64,000 nucleotides of DNA from Fistulifera solaris. Its lineage: Eukaryota; Bacillariophyta; Bacillariophyceae; Naviculales; Stauroneidaceae. Positions 1 to 9,358 of the stretch are shown piece by piece. A model generated the notes under the pieces. It saw only the letters and a program-made list of their open reading frames with translations, was not told where the DNA came from and did not search any database. The stretch is taken from positions 248,001 through 312,000 of the forward strand of contig AP026125.1 in NCBI GenBank assembly GCA_030295235.1. Direction: 5' to 3'. The stretch's first letter is position 1. Each line of letters begins with the position of its first letter. Position numbers and translations under genes: made by a program.

Positions 1-388
1 TGTTTTGTAAAGAAATAATAAGTCGCATGGAGCGACGTGACTGGCTTTCTCATTCGTTCGTTCACTATTTCATCGTCATTCCTTTTATATTCTTTACATA
101 ACGAGTTAACACACCGCTAAGACATAGACTGGTACACTTAGTGACGAACAAAGCCCTATATGACGCCAATCAAAATCAGCTCATTAGCTTTTGCAACAGT
201 CACAATTATACCAGTAATTATCCACATTTTCATTCTTTCCGATGGTTATTTTGATGATGAATGGATGTAAAGAACATGTCAGAGACAATTTAGTAGATTT
301 GAATTAGTAGCCGAGACTGTGTCAATCGGGGTTTTGGTGTGCTGGATCGACCGCTCGAGGCTCACGACTTCGAAAAGAGCGCAACATC
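1..388. other. Non-coding leader region at window edge
   Basis: AT-rich sequence before the first gene. I see no open frame, RNA gene or repeat. It probably holds the promoter and 5' UTR of the plus-strand gene that starts at 389. Confidence 0.4.
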
Positions 389-2176
389 ATGCGTTCGTAC
401 TTTGTCGTCATGATGTTGGTGATGGTCCTTGTAGCAATCCGGTTCTATCAAATTCTCTGGATCGGTCATCCCAATTATTCGTTTAGCAATACAGAGAAAG
501 CATCGAATGATGCACGCAATAATTCACTTAGCATATCACATATCACCAATTGTCTCGCATTGAATTCGAACGAATGGATCCAAGGTCAGCGACGAGGCAA
601 TGCGGATCATGAAATGGATGATGCTTTCCTTCAGACGATGATATTAAATGTACCTTACATGTTGCGGGATGGAGTGTCATCAATATTACATACGACATTA
701 TGTCATCGCGATTCGCGATTTCGGAATGAGACCGAAGAGGATGATGAGGATGAACGAACTATTCGACTTTGGGTGGTGCGATTAGTCTATCTGGCATTTC
801 ATTATCATCAACATCATTGGGCTATTCCAGAAGCCGTGAAACGTGGGGACAATTGCAATTTGTCAGAACAAAGTATTGGGAAGTTTGACTTCGAGTGCCC
901 CGACGCCAAATTTCTGTTAGTACCTTTACGAGGGCATGGACTTGGAGCGAATCTTCGTACCGATATTGTACCAGCACTCTTGGTGGCACTCGTATCAAAT
1001 CGAGTTGCTGTTTTCGTCAACCATGCGCCCGAAGGGGATGAGGATGTCACCAAGCCATGGCCGCTGGCATCGTGTGATCGGAAGGACTATCAATGCTTTT
1101 ATCTCCCCGAGTCGCCTTGTACCTTGACCCTGCAAGATATCCGTGAAGCTCATGTATTCCAGAATCGGGTCGATTTCCGTCGAGCCCTCAAACAAAGCAT
1201 CCTTCCCACAGGGTTTGATGACAAAAAGGTTTGGTTGTTCAAACATACGTCCGGTCATACGATCCAGTTACCCAAATTGGCTGTCGCTAGACTCCAAAAT
1301 TATTCCAATCTTCTGCTGAATCACTTACCTGACGATGACGGTCGGCTGCCGACACTGCGAAAGGCCGTAGAATCCATAGGGGAGGAAGATCCGCCGAGAG
1401 ACGGTCTCAATTATGCCATGGCGAATTTAAAAGTACATCATGCCTTAGAATTTTACGCCATGCGACCCAATCTTCCTAATAAGCGGAAACTGGAGCAAAT
1501 TCTACAGGATGTATTACCCCATGACTTTGATCCCGAATACACGGTTGGTTTGCCAGTGCGAGGTAAGTTGTTGGTGCTGTCGTGGTCGTAGTATGCAATA
1601 GCGATCATAGAAATTGCGTCTCAATTTTGAAACGCCTTTTTAGGCTCTGACAAGTGTCGTAAAGAAAGCGAATGCATCAGCTTTGAGCTACATATGCAAG
1701 CTGCTGCGGAAGTGTGGAACAAGCATCGGAATGCAACACACGGAACCCAAAACCCTGCCGTGATTTTCACATCGGAATCGCGCCAGGTGGTAGCCGAACA
1801 ACAACAATTCAAAAGCAACTCCTCGTTCTTTTACGAGCAACACAACCTCTCCTTTGCGTTTGATTTTGTCGTCAATCAACATGACGTGACACCCGACACG
1901 GGATATCTACCCGACGCCGCAGAAACCGTCTCCGCCGATGACGCAATGCTTTCCGCCGTGTCGAGTTTTCAACTCCAACTCATGGCCCGGACATCGGTGG
2001 GGAACTGCTGCTCACATTTTCACCACCTACTGAACGATTTCCTCATTGAAGGCTGTGGTGCGACACACGAGAACCAATTCATGTGTTTGCAAGAATCGGC
2101 CGATCCGCTGTTGCACGTTTGCTGTGCGTGGCACAATGATTGTAAAAGGGCGAAAGCGCTGAAGGCATTGGAGTAA
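389..2176 (+). CDS. Golgi type II membrane glycosyltransferase, fucosyltransferase (GT23)-like
   Basis: Two exons, 389-1562 and 1644-2176, flank an 81-nt intron with a GTAAGT donor and a TTTTTAG acceptor; the product is about 568 residues. Residues 4-26 form a signal anchor, so the rest should lie in the Golgi lumen. Visible motifs are GHGLGANLR (182-190), VRGSDKCRKES (390-400, created exactly by the splice) and a late SVGNCCSHFHHLL. A V-R-x-x-D-K motif followed by a C-terminal S-x-F-x-x-L motif resembles the GDP-fucose-binding motifs of alpha-1,6-fucosyltransferases (NodZ/FUT8, GT23). That family link is inference from motifs; the overall sequence is divergent. The next gene converges on it with about 130 nt between stops. 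The gene structure is firm, the exact sugar specificity is not. Confidence 0.55.
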
Positions 2177-2306
2177 ATGCAAGTTTTTCTAAAATTACGG
2201 CGTTACGGTATTTTGGCAAAGAATATGACGCTATCAAACATGTCATCAGCAAAGTATAGATGCCGCGTAACGGCACAGTCGGTCCAGGTAGATTGAGTTC
2301 TGCAGA

Positions 2307-3322
2307 TCATCTTCCGGGCGAGGTACATTCATCATACACAGCTGAAGGAGCCGGTGTCTGGCCTCGAACAAATTGTTGACGACAGCAGGGACAACCTTGC
2401 GATTTCGTCGAATGCCGTAGTAGCCACGGTTTAATACAATCAGCGTGAAAGCAATGCACGCAATTTCTGTTTGGAGACCAAACAATAGTCTCGTCGACTT
2501 GGTAACGTTCCCTGCAAATAGCACACTCTTCCGACACGACTCGAAATTTCATCAATTCGGATGTTGTTGATTCTCCAGGTCGAGGTACCATCCATTCATG
2601 TCGACGATCCGGATCATTTTCGGTCCGATTTTTCAAGTAATTTTCTAAAATATGTTTTTCTTCTAAAACCATTGAAAATCCCTTTAGTCGCTTCTCGAGT
2701 TTGCGTCTTCGACGGTTCAACGATTTCTCACTGCGGTCATCGTGGGGTGCTTCCCCGTAGTTCGACCAAACAAACGAAGCAATCGACAGGCACGCCGGAA
2801 CGACGACTCCTAAAAAGATGGAAATCAGCCACGGTAGTACGACCCGGAAATGTCCCGAAAATAGCGTAGGCCCCAGCGCCAGCGCGGTCTGCTCGGAAGG
2901 CTGCCGCCCGTCCCATAATGCCACCCACACTTTTTCAAATTGCACTTCGAATTCACCAAAATCAATAACTCCCGCTAAATGAGGTTTTCCCTGTTGTTCA
3001 TTGAGTTGCAATTTCATTGAAGAAAAGAGGATATAAATGGAACCCAATGGCGCCAAACTAAGGAGCAGCACGACGAGGGAAAGGATTCGGGATGTCGCGG
3101 AACGGGTTGTTCGTAGAATCCGCCAGAGCTCGTGGGAGTGTGCTAAAAGATCGTCATTCTGTGATTTTGAAATAAACAACTCGACTTTCTCTTTCTTCTT
3201 GCAAACGGCTGATGATGGAAACTGTCAAACGAATGCTTTCCTTCTATTTGAATCGATATAAAAAGGGCAAACGAAAGAATAACAACAGCGTGGATCTGAC
3301 GAAATTGGACCTTGCGGCGCAT
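2307..3322 (-). CDS. RING-H2 transmembrane E3 ubiquitin ligase
   Basis: A C-terminal RING finger has all eight zinc ligands: with the start used here, C267, C270, C288, H290, H293, C296, C311 and C314. It should recruit an E2 and ubiquitinate membrane-linked substrates. Hydrophobic segments lie near residues 11-25 (signal anchor), 82-103 and 160-185, with a basic region (RRRRKLEKRLKG) before the RING, so the RING probably faces the cytosol. The open frame holding the RING has no ATG before its first membrane segment. The N-terminus with a good ATG (3322-3320) and a hydrophobic leader lies in another frame, and one extra base in the T4 run at 3165-3168 joins them. A short intron here is the alternative. 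The product is about 338 residues. Confidence 0.75.
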
Positions 3323-3946
3323 GTTTTGGCATCCTGCCAAAAATCTGCGGCAGCATTTCTAATGTCGAACCGTGCGAACAGAAAAGTCTTCGATAAGGTC
3401 CAGTAGCGAATGAAGGCCTTTGGTACTTTTGAGTCTATAAACGATCGTTTTGTATCCGATAATTAGTGAAAATTTTGGCCTTGTTCGCCCAATGCATGTG
3501 CATTATGATTTGATTTTCGGTAAGCTTTAAGCTCCGACGAAAAGAGAAGAAGACGTTAGGCCTGTCACATAAGCGATAACGAACAAACTAATACTAAACG
3601 GGGCTGTTTTTGTCAATAGCCACCGTAGTTTTCTTTAGATCAAGTGCAACGGAAATCCTTCTTACTTTCTATCGTTTTAAAAGTATGGCGTTCTGAGTTC
3701 TGAAACTGAAACTGAAAGTATTCATACACGCTTCGATCTTTGATCATGCCGCCGGACGCCGCCGGACGCAGGATGCACCTCTCCAACAAAAACTGCATCC
3801 ATTTTTTGCCGAGCAGCCATTTTTGGGGTGATGGTTCAATCTTTATTCACTATCATGTCGAGCCATGCGCCAAACAGCCAAACTCCTTCTTTATGCTCCT
3901 TTGACGCTGTTACTGATCGAAAATGTTCTGGTAGGATTTTTATTGG
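3323..3946. other. Divergent intergenic region
   Basis: It lies between the minus-strand RING gene and the plus-strand GT32 gene, so it should carry both promoters. A short GC-rich direct repeat (gccgccggac twice) lies near 3750-3770. No convincing gene is present. Confidence 0.35.
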
Positions 3947-4885
3947 ATGGGCTCAATTCGTGTTCAAGAATTTCCGGCTCCTCCCTCGTTTCGTCCTCCA
4001 CGGCGTTTGACACTGGCTGAATTGACGACCAGTAGTAACAAGGATTGTCAATCTCCATTGCTGCACATCGACAACTATCAGATTTTTCTGCCACAAACGG
4101 CCTCTAGCAGCAAACGAATACCGCATATCATCCATCAAACATCGAAATCACGATGCGTGACGCCAAGATTGGCCAAAGCTATTCAGACATGGCAAACATG
4201 GTCCGAGTGGGAGTACTATTTTCATGACGATGAAGCCGTCGCTCGTCTGTTTCAACAATCTGCGCAGCAATTCCCCTTATTAAGTGATCTGTACCCTCAT
4301 TGCTTGGTACATGGGACCGTGCGAGCGGATTTGTGGCGCTATTTGATACTTTGGGAATACGGAGGCGTGTATGCCGACCTGGATGCCGTGCCCGCTTCAT
4401 TCACGACCGATTGGCTCGAAAATAATGATGCTTTCTTTGTGATAGAGCAGTATCACTTATTGAGCCAGTATTTCATCGCCGTAACGCCCCGGCATCCCTT
4501 GATGTGGTACGCGATTCAAGTCTCTTTGAGTAATTTATGGAAACTCAGTGACACGGGCGGTGTGGCGGCGGCTGTCACGACAGGACCCCATGCACTCCAC
4601 CAAGCCTTTATCTTGTTTGCGAAAGACGGTGGGTTGATCATAGATCCTGCAAGACCCGGAGAGAAACCGGTGAAGGCTGGTACCTACGTGGGGACACAAG
4701 GGCGCTCTGTCACAGCCGTGGGTGTCGCAGAACGACAAAATGAAATTATTGATCGAGATGTTTTGGGAAATTTCAAAAAGCGAGACTATGATAGAATGAA
4801 TATGACGTTTCATCAAGACGATAAAAAGAAACTGTTGGGGAAAGCGTGCTTCGCAGCCATTCGAGAATCAAAATTTGGCAAGTGA
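3947..4885 (+). CDS. GT32-family glycosyltransferase (DXD sugar transferase)
   Basis: A single exon encodes 312 residues. It matches the glycosyltransferase sugar-binding (DXD) family that includes yeast Och1 and inositol-phosphoceramide mannosyltransferases. IPHIIHQTSKSR at 58-69 is the usual start of the fold. RADLWRYLILWEYGGVYADL at 126-145 carries the substrate-binding region and runs into the metal-binding DLD (D144 and D146). These enzymes transfer hexoses from nucleotide sugars in the Golgi. No signal anchor follows the ATG at 3947. An upstream frame beginning near 3828 could extend the protein if the T run at 3937-3940 is one base short, so the N-terminus is uncertain. Which acceptor it glycosylates cannot be told from sequence. 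Confidence 0.8.
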   Translation: MGSIRVQEFPAPPSFRPPRRLTLAELTTSSNKDCQSPLLHIDNYQIFLPQTASSSKRIPHIIHQTSKSRCVTPRLAKAIQTWQTWSEWEYYFHDDEAVARLFQQSAQQFPLLSDLYPHCLVHGTVRADLWRYLILWEYGGVYADLDAVPASFTTDWLENNDAFFVIEQYHLLSQYFIAVTPRHPLMWYAIQVSLSNLWKLSDTGGVAAAVTTGPHALHQAFILFAKDGGLIIDPARPGEKPVKAGTYVGTQGRSVTAVGVAERQNEIIDRDVLGNFKKRDYDRMNMTFHQDDKKKLLGKACFAAIRESKFGK

Positions 4886-4925
4886 AGTACGACAGATTTT
4901 GAGCAGCGTAGGTTAAAAATACAAG

Positions 4926-5791
4926 TCAGATGAAACACTTGGAACTTCTCTTATGCATCATCGTTTCCTCTGGAGCATATCGATTCATGAAACGACCAGC
5001 CGCGATAGCGCCCAAGATCTGGCCTATGAGGTGACAGGATTCCACATTTTCTCCTCGAAATGCTTGAGATAAGAGAAAGATTGGATGCAAAGTACTGTTA
5101 ATTCCTACAGAAGCGTGACAGTACAGAGGGTACATGATAACGGACGTCCATTGTACGGGAATGTGGTTGATAGTCAATAAGACCGGAATCACCCGCATCC
5201 CCACGACGAACGTAAACGTCAAGAGCGCTTCATGAGTCACAACAGAAATGCTTGAGCACTCGTCTTTGTATTGAATGACAGGCAGTATGTGCGAGTAGGT
5301 CTCACTGGAAACGAAACGGTAAATCCAGCCAAATATCATTGTCGATGTCAGAAGGTGTGTAGTCGCCACGCCCATGAGCTCTTTCAAAGTCAATAACCCC
5401 ATTTGCTGCTGAGATATGCGGTAAGCAAGATTCGGCATGATGTTTGTCATTTTTGAAGAAAGAGAAGCATCCAAGGTGGGGAAAGCGAAAGGGCGGGATA
5501 TCGAAACGATTTAATATCACCCAATAAAATACCCAAAAGCCACCGGACCGGCATCGTCAAGGTAGAAGTGAACCAATACTTGTCCCACAGATTCACTTGC
5601 CAAACAATAAATTGTATCAAAATAAAACAAAGAGTATGAGCCGCCACAACGGCGGATTCAAGAAGAAGAAAGCCAATGAATTGCGTGTCTTCCCCCACAA
5701 AGCTGTCACCGGTTGCTTGACGTTCGTCATCATCTCTCCTTCGTCGCAGTTCTTTCCTTGAAGTGTCTACTTCCAATTTATTGCGAGCCAT
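4926..5791 (-). CDS. Aquaporin-like (MIP) membrane channel, divergent
   Basis: The ATG at 5791-5789 is good, and two overlapping frames give about 288 residues with six hydrophobic segments, the size and layout of a major intrinsic protein. The first half holds a MPNLAYRISQQQMG segment where the first NPA loop of aquaporins lies. The second half holds GINSTLHPIFLLSQAFRG where the second NPA loop lies, followed by a final segment LIGQILGAIAAGRFMN. The canonical NPA triplets are altered, as in the unorthodox AQP11/12-type superaquaporins. The frames join if the T5 run at 5450-5454 is one base short. A 140-nt intron (5381-5520) also fits the phase, but it would remove the first pore loop. The transported solute is unknown. 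Confidence 0.5.
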
Positions 5792-6199
5792 TCTTGAGAT
5801 CGCGAAAATCAGTAGTGAATTGTTTTAAAAAAAAAGATAACTACACAAATAATAATGAAGTCTTTTGGGAAGAAATTGAGTGTGTCATCGAGCGAACAAA
5901 ATTTTCACGCTGCGTGATGGCGGATAAAAAAGGATTCTATACGGTGCCGGTACGATTCTTTTAGATAACAGGAAGACGTTTCGTTAATAACGAACAAATA
6001 AGATAAGAATGCTTTTCAAACGATCGAGGTGAAAAGCGTGAAACGAGCAGGCCTTCTGGTTAAGACGTTCTTTTGTAGAACTAGAATTAGTGTAGGTTAA
6101 AGCAATGGCGTGCATTGATCCCGTAAATGTTGCAATTGCACGAATAACTCATGCAAAATTACTAAATTATCAAGCAAAGCTACCTCCACCGTCATCGCG
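5792..6199. other. Intergenic region between two minus-strand genes
   Basis: AT-rich, with an A9 tract at 5826-5834. It should contain the promoter of the aquaporin-like gene and the 3' end of the Nudix gene. No gene seen. Confidence 0.35.
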
Positions 6200-6962
6200 T
6201 TACATACGACGGTGAATGTATTGCGGATCCCACGCTTCCAAGCGATACAATGCTTCCAACACATAACGATCTTCCCCAGCGGCCTCCGCGGCTTTGGGGT
6301 CCAGTCCAATCCATCGGTAATTTTCTGACTGGTCGTCCAGCTTAATATCAGTGGCGTCCTCTAAAATTTCGACCAAAACAATCGGATTGACCGTTTGTGT
6401 GCCTTTCGATTCCTCTGTATCCCAACTCGACCGTGGAAAGAAAGTATTCCACACTCCCAGTACTTGAATCGGCTTCACGTTGGATAATCCTGTTTCCTGA
6501 AACGCCTTTCGTTGGGCGGCCGCAAAGAATGTTTCTCCTTTCAGCAAACGACCTCCCGGGAGCCACCAGAGACCTTTCGCCGGCTCGCTGCTACGCTCCA
6601 CGACCAATGTTTCCTTCCGCCCCGCGTTGTATCGCACCAGCAATATATCGACACAGCACACCACCGTATCGCGGACTAAATTTCCGTACACGTCCGAAGG
6701 CAAGAATTTGCGGCGATCAGTAATGGTGGTAAGTTCTTTTCATCACCATAATACAAAGAAAGATCATTGCCTTCTACGGTAGCACCCGCTTGAAAATAAA
6801 AAGATGAGATGTCATTCTACTATAGCGCACATTTGTCAACGAAACAACGTACCGTTTTTTACGACGTTTGGCTTGAGTCCAGCGCTCGTACAAATTCTGC
6901 ACAAGAATGGATGCCAGGACTCCGGCAGCGAACGGTATCAGTTTGTTTTGAGACGAAGGCAT
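6200..6962 (-). CDS. Membrane-anchored Nudix hydrolase, GDP-mannose hydrolase-like
   Basis: Predicted exons are 6962-6863 and 6735-6200 with a 127-nt intron (donor GTAAAA, acceptor AAAAG); the product is about 211 residues. Exon 1 supplies the only ATG and a membrane anchor (LIPFAAGVLASILVQNLYER). The body carries a Nudix box at about residues 95-117, but the usual REUxEE core reads RKAFQE, so one catalytic glutamate is replaced. That variation, with the WWLPGGR lead-in and an N-terminal LPSDVYGNLVRDT segment, is typical of GDP-mannose mannosyl hydrolases (NudD/GDPMH), which cleave GDP-sugars. A role in nucleotide-sugar turnover next to the glycosyltransferases at 0-5 kb is possible but inferred. 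The Nudix assignment is strong, the substrate and exon 1 are moderate. Confidence 0.65.
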
Positions 6963-7362
6963 CTTTTGTGGGATTGCAATAGCCAAGAAGAAAAAGTGGG
7001 TTGGTGTTGACGTAAATGTTATGCCTTTTGTCGTCGTCGTCATCGTCGTCCTCTTTCGCGCATTTTTTTGCCGCGAGGGATGAAGGCGCACCATCGTCGC
7101 GCAATGCGGGGAGAAAAAGTTATGTACAGTAAGTTACTAGTGTGGCTGGTATCCGGTACTTCCCACTATAACACGTTAAGTAGAGGTCTTGCTTCGCGGT
7201 CGACGAGCGAGATTGACGTATAAAAACGTCATCATGTTGTTGCAACAGCATCAACAGCGATCGATCAAGACAAAACAAAGAACACTCAAAAGCCCGTGAA
7301 AACGCATACTGCATTTCTTCTAAAACCCGACAACTTTGTTCAATAAGCTCTTTTATGAAGAC
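6963..7362. other. Divergent intergenic region
   Basis: It separates the minus-strand Nudix gene from the plus-strand gene at 7363 and should hold both promoters. It contains a short CGTCGTCGTCAT-type trinucleotide stretch near 7032-7050. No gene seen. Confidence 0.35.
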
Positions 7363-8558
7363 ATGAGAAGGCAAGGTTCATCGTGCATGCTTCTACCCAA
7401 AAGCGGTGATGCTTGCAAGCATCGTTCCGTCACCATCATCAATCGCGAAGACCTCCCTTCGTATTCCTGTGAACGTTTCTATCTTTTGAGCGAACTGCAA
7501 CAACGCGCGCATTCTTCCGTATTTTTGTCGGATCAGGAAGACAACTCGACGCAGGGCACCACATCGACGGCACCGGACGATGATAGTGACCTAGTTGGAG
7601 AGAATCTGGGGCAATTTGCTTTGTTGTATTTATTTTGGAAGCCAGACATGACGGAGGATACGACGGAGTTCATCGAACAGCATATTTTGCCGCAAGTGCA
7701 GCAGTTGCAGACAATGCGAACGGTAGTCAATTCAATGCCTAGTCTCGATCGACCGAGCATAAGTGGGGTAATACACAGAAGGGAGAATGAAGATTCCCAA
7801 GTAGAGGTAGATCATCCTGACGATGCGAAAGATGAGGAAGGAGAGGCGACGATTAGTATATATATAGTGGTAGATCGGCTCTGCGCTTGTGATCTAGTGG
7901 ATGCATCCGATCCGCTCGAGAGCACACGAAAAATGGAACAACAGTATCGAAATGAAGAAGTCAAAATTGAGGACCTTGCCAAAAAGTTGCAGTCCATGAA
8001 CAGCTTCGCGACTTGTGCGAGGGCATCACCGTTGGCCTTTCGAATCACGAGCGTTGCGCTCCGGGATTGGAGGCGTGTTCGGATGCTGTGGCGTGGGGTG
8101 CCAAAGAACGCCGGACGGCACTCGCGTCGATGAAAACAGAAGACGACGGCAGGTCCGCGTTGGGAATTGTTGCGAACGAACCCAATGATCTTCTTGGACT
8201 GCAGTCTGAGTCAACGACGGATGCTGCACAAGGCGTGATGCAAATGCGTCTATCGACCGAGTGGAACGGACAAGGGAACCTGAAATCATTTGCCGAGCGT
8301 GCGCAGTCGTTCTGGCGTCAACAACGCGGTCTTGTGGATACCCAAAAACTGACCTGTCGTCGAATTATTTCTCGGAAACGACGAATACCGGCGAGAATAA
8401 ATCCCGGAGAAATGAACGATTTTCTCATCAATGGACTTGCTCTTCTCTTCATCTTTGGCTATCTTTTCTTTCATCTCTGGAGTGATTTACAGGATTTGAT
8501 CTACTATTTTGACCCATCCGCCTGGGACAACTTCATTCAGCGATTGCGTTCATTTTAG
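7363..8558 (+). CDS. Unknown protein with C-terminal membrane segment
   Basis: About 398 residues starting at the first ATG (7363). I do not recognise the family. The N-terminal part is folded-looking (SCERFYLLSELQQRAHSSVF, then GENLGQFALLYLFWKPD). An acidic linker (DHPDDAKDEEGEA) follows. The C-terminus ends in a hydrophobic stretch (INGLALLFIFGYLFFHLW) close to the stop, which suggests a tail-anchored protein with most of its mass in the cytosol. The reading frame changes at the A5 run 7981-7985. One more A gives a continuous protein (AKKVAVHEQLRDLCEG), and the downstream frame is rich in sensible coding sequence. No canonical intron fits there. Confidence 0.55.
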
Positions 8559-9358
8559 AGATTACACTTTCTGCTTGCCACTGGGCCATTGTGAAATTCA
8601 TATTAAAACATATAGTAAAATTGCCATTATTGTGTGCCTCTGTGTTCTGTATCATTTGTTTAGTGACTAAATCCTTCATCGCTTGGTCAGTCGGATCATA
8701 AACCTATTAGTCTTCGAATTTCTAGCTTTGGGCAAATTTCCTCGTAAGGTTAAGCCAACTTGCTGTTCCTCTAATTATAGCTTGTGAATCATTCCTATCG
8801 CTTTTAGCTCTCTCTTTCTTTCCCTCGGCGCCTGCTCTAGAGCTAGGGAAAGGTAATGGTGAATGGTTGATGGTTAGAGGTGCAAACAACAGACAATGGC
8901 TTTAATGGCTTTAGCTCCAACGCGTTTATGCATCAGTCGCAACGTAAAAATACTTAGTGGACGCTGGGTACTATGTAGTTAAGTCAAAGTTTTGTCACTT
9001 AACGCCACTGTCCGTTCAGATCGCCAAACCAGGTATTTTTAGCGTTGAGGAACTTTCCCGCCAACTTACCCTATCTACAGTTTGTGCTCTGTACCGGTCG
9101 GCATAGAAGACTTGCCCATTGTTATTGACATGGAAGAATGGAAGAGATGCTGATGATGATCTTTCCCACCATTAGTATCAAAAGCATTCTCTCATCGACT
9201 TGTTAAACCTTTATTCTTTCGCAATAAGCAACCCAGAAGATGCCCAAAGGTGAAATTGAATCGTCATAGAGAAATACACGCCATTTGCAAGGGCGCCTGC
9301 TCAGGGGGGGAAGAGCTAGGACAAGTTTGGGCTCGCTTTTTGTCGTATATCCTTCACA
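8559..9358. other. Intergenic region, 800 nt
   Basis: Low-complexity AT-rich sequence with degenerate ggttgatggttag-like repeats near 8855-8880. A short open frame at 9250-9480 overlaps the start of the next gene in another frame and looks fortuitous. Nothing else is supportable. Confidence 0.35.

Noticed and set aside
5381-5520. 140-nt intron in the aquaporin-like gene
   Set aside because: Phase fits, but it deletes the first pore loop. One extra base in the T5 run keeps the loop and the length expected for the family.
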